Below, piece after piece: positions 5,642-6,343 of a DNA stretch of 6,343 nucleotides; position 1 is the stretch's first letter; each line of letters starts with the position of its first letter. The stretch spans positions 1-6,343 of the forward strand of contig JAJONK010000159.1 in NCBI GenBank assembly GCA_021323355.1, written 5' to 3'. Position numbers and translations under genes: made by a program. A model generated the notes under the pieces. That model saw only the letters and a program-made list of their open reading frames with translations. It had not been told where the DNA came from and ran no database searches. Source of the DNA: Deltaproteobacteria bacterium. GTDB lineage: Bacteria > Desulfobacterota > Binatia > UBA9968.

Positions 5642-6343
5642 ATGATGCCGGCACACGACAACTTCTATGACGTTTACTCAAAGGCCAAGAAGATCAAAAT
5701 TAAATGGCCAAACAATGCGCGGATGGCGATTGCGTTGGCCGGTAATTTGGAAGCCTGGACCGAAACGCCAAGTGCGAAATACCGGCGGACGCGGCATGTC
5801 GGCGGGTCGAATCCGATCAAGGAAGAAGATGTCAAGTCACAGTATGATTGTCGTACCGCCAGTGAAAACGATTACGGCGGCCGGACCGGAGTCTGGCGCA
5901 TCCTGCGCATCTTGGATAAACACGGCGTGAAAGCATCGTTCAACACAAATGCGCTGTGCATCTACAGATATCCCGAGGCGGTAAAGGCGGTCCACGCCCG
6001 AGGACACGAGATTGTTGGTCACTCGTATGCCGAGGATGTTCAATTGATCCACCTTACAGAAGAAGAGGAGCGCGAGGAAATTCGGACCTGCGTCAAGTTG
6101 TTTCAGGAGTTTGTCGGCCAAAAACCCACTGGTTGGCTGAGTTCCGGCATGCGCCATACGGAGCGGACCCTGGGCATTCTTGCCGACGAAGGTTTTCTCT
6201 GGCATGGGGATGCCGTCAATGACGACAATCCTTATCCGGTCGACATTAACGGTAAGACGTTGATCGTGGTGCCCTACAAGAACGCGATTAGCGGACTCAA
6301 CGATACCGGCATGTATCGGCGAGGCATCACTGCCCGTGATGTC
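5642..6343 (+). CDS. Polysaccharide deacetylase family protein, PuuE/HpPgdA-like (3' truncated)
   Basis: The frame is open from ATG 5642 to the last base of the window: 234 codons without a stop. Family members usually have about 290-330 residues, so the C-terminus is missing. GGAGGG (5628-5633) lies eight bases upstream; ATG 5645 is an equivalent start. No signal peptide or membrane segment is visible, suggesting a cytoplasmic enzyme. The features fit a NodB-like carbohydrate-esterase-4 fold of the PuuE / H. pylori PgdA branch: GNLEAW (34-39) as motif 1, DYGGRTGVWRIL (77-88), GHEIVGHSYAED (121-132) as motif 2, GWLSSGMRHTERT (164-176) as motif 3, and NDDNPYPV (193-200). H127 is a clear metal-ligand candidate. 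The canonical Asp of motif 1 is N-L-E here (E37), and the second His of H-x3-H is E131. The substrate is unknown: an N-acyl or cyclic-amide hydrolase is as possible as a glycan deacetylase. Confidence 0.85.
   Translation, partial: MMPAHDNFYDVYSKAKKIKIKWPNNARMAIALAGNLEAWTETPSAKYRRTRHVGGSNPIKEEDVKSQYDCRTASENDYGGRTGVWRILRILDKHGVKASFNTNALCIYRYPEAVKAVHARGHEIVGHSYAEDVQLIHLTEEEEREEIRTCVKLFQEFVGQKPTGWLSSGMRHTERTLGILADEGFLWHGDAVNDDNPYPVDINGKTLIVVPYKNAISGLNDTGMYRRGITARDV

Noticed and set aside
5667..6222. Short ORFs in other frames at 5667-5930, 5956-6222 and, on the minus strand, 5837-6205.
   Set aside because: All overlap the continuous 234-codon deacetylase frame from 5642, which carries clear family motifs; the others do not.
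1..6343. Search for mobile elements, CRISPR repeats, tRNA genes, phage or defence genes.
   Set aside because: No direct repeat arrays, terminal inverted repeats, transposase-like frames or tRNA-like cloverleaf sequence were seen; nearly all bases are accounted for by housekeeping genes.

Overview
The window is a compact, all-plus-strand stretch of bacterial chromosome carrying ordinary biosynthetic genes. It holds the last 21 codons of psd, then complete pssA, leuA, leuB, asd and truA, and finally the first 234 codons of a polysaccharide-deacetylase-family gene that runs off the right edge. Base composition looks moderate to slightly GC-rich by eye and even throughout. I see no tRNA, rRNA, CRISPR array, insertion sequence, integrase or phage gene, and no obvious sign of transfer.

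Layout. Positions 1-918 hold the phosphatidylethanolamine branch: psd (tail only) and pssA, joined by an ATGA stop/start overlap. Positions 919-1014 are a 96-base spacer with a good intrinsic terminator or attenuator hairpin (947-976) and a strong Shine-Dalgarno for leuA. Positions 1015-3668 hold leuA and leuB, again joined by an ATGA overlap; these encode the first and third enzymes of leucine synthesis. Positions 3675-4697 hold asd, which starts with GTG six bases after leuB. Positions 4742-5473 hold truA, also with a GTG start. Positions 5474-5641 are a 168-base spacer with a small inverted repeat and a good sigma70-type promoter. Positions 5642-6343 hold the deacetylase, with its own Shine-Dalgarno.

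How the genes work together. PssA makes phosphatidylserine, which Psd decarboxylates to phosphatidylethanolamine. LeuA condenses acetyl-CoA with 2-oxoisovalerate, and LeuB oxidises 3-isopropylmalate. The isomerase LeuCD, needed between these two steps, is not in the window. Asd makes aspartate semialdehyde for lysine/diaminopimelate, threonine and methionine. TruA makes tRNA pseudouridines and travels with asd by conserved gene order. The deacetylase begins a new transcription unit and is probably unrelated to these pathways.

Organism. The order psd-pssA-leuA-(leuCD)-leuB-asd-truA is, from general knowledge, typical of proteobacteria and of delta-proteobacterium-like, NC10 or Rokubacteria-like lineages, where ilvBHC usually lies just upstream. 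The deacetylase belongs to a PuuE/HpPgdA-like family that I associate with such environmental lineages and with other proteobacteria. I would guess an uncultured soil or aquatic bacterium of that kind, but the phylum is inference. I found no convincing undescribed system. The points most worth a second look are the hairpin before leuA, the absence of leuCD, the truA start without a ribosome-binding site, and the non-canonical metal-site residues of the deacetylase.
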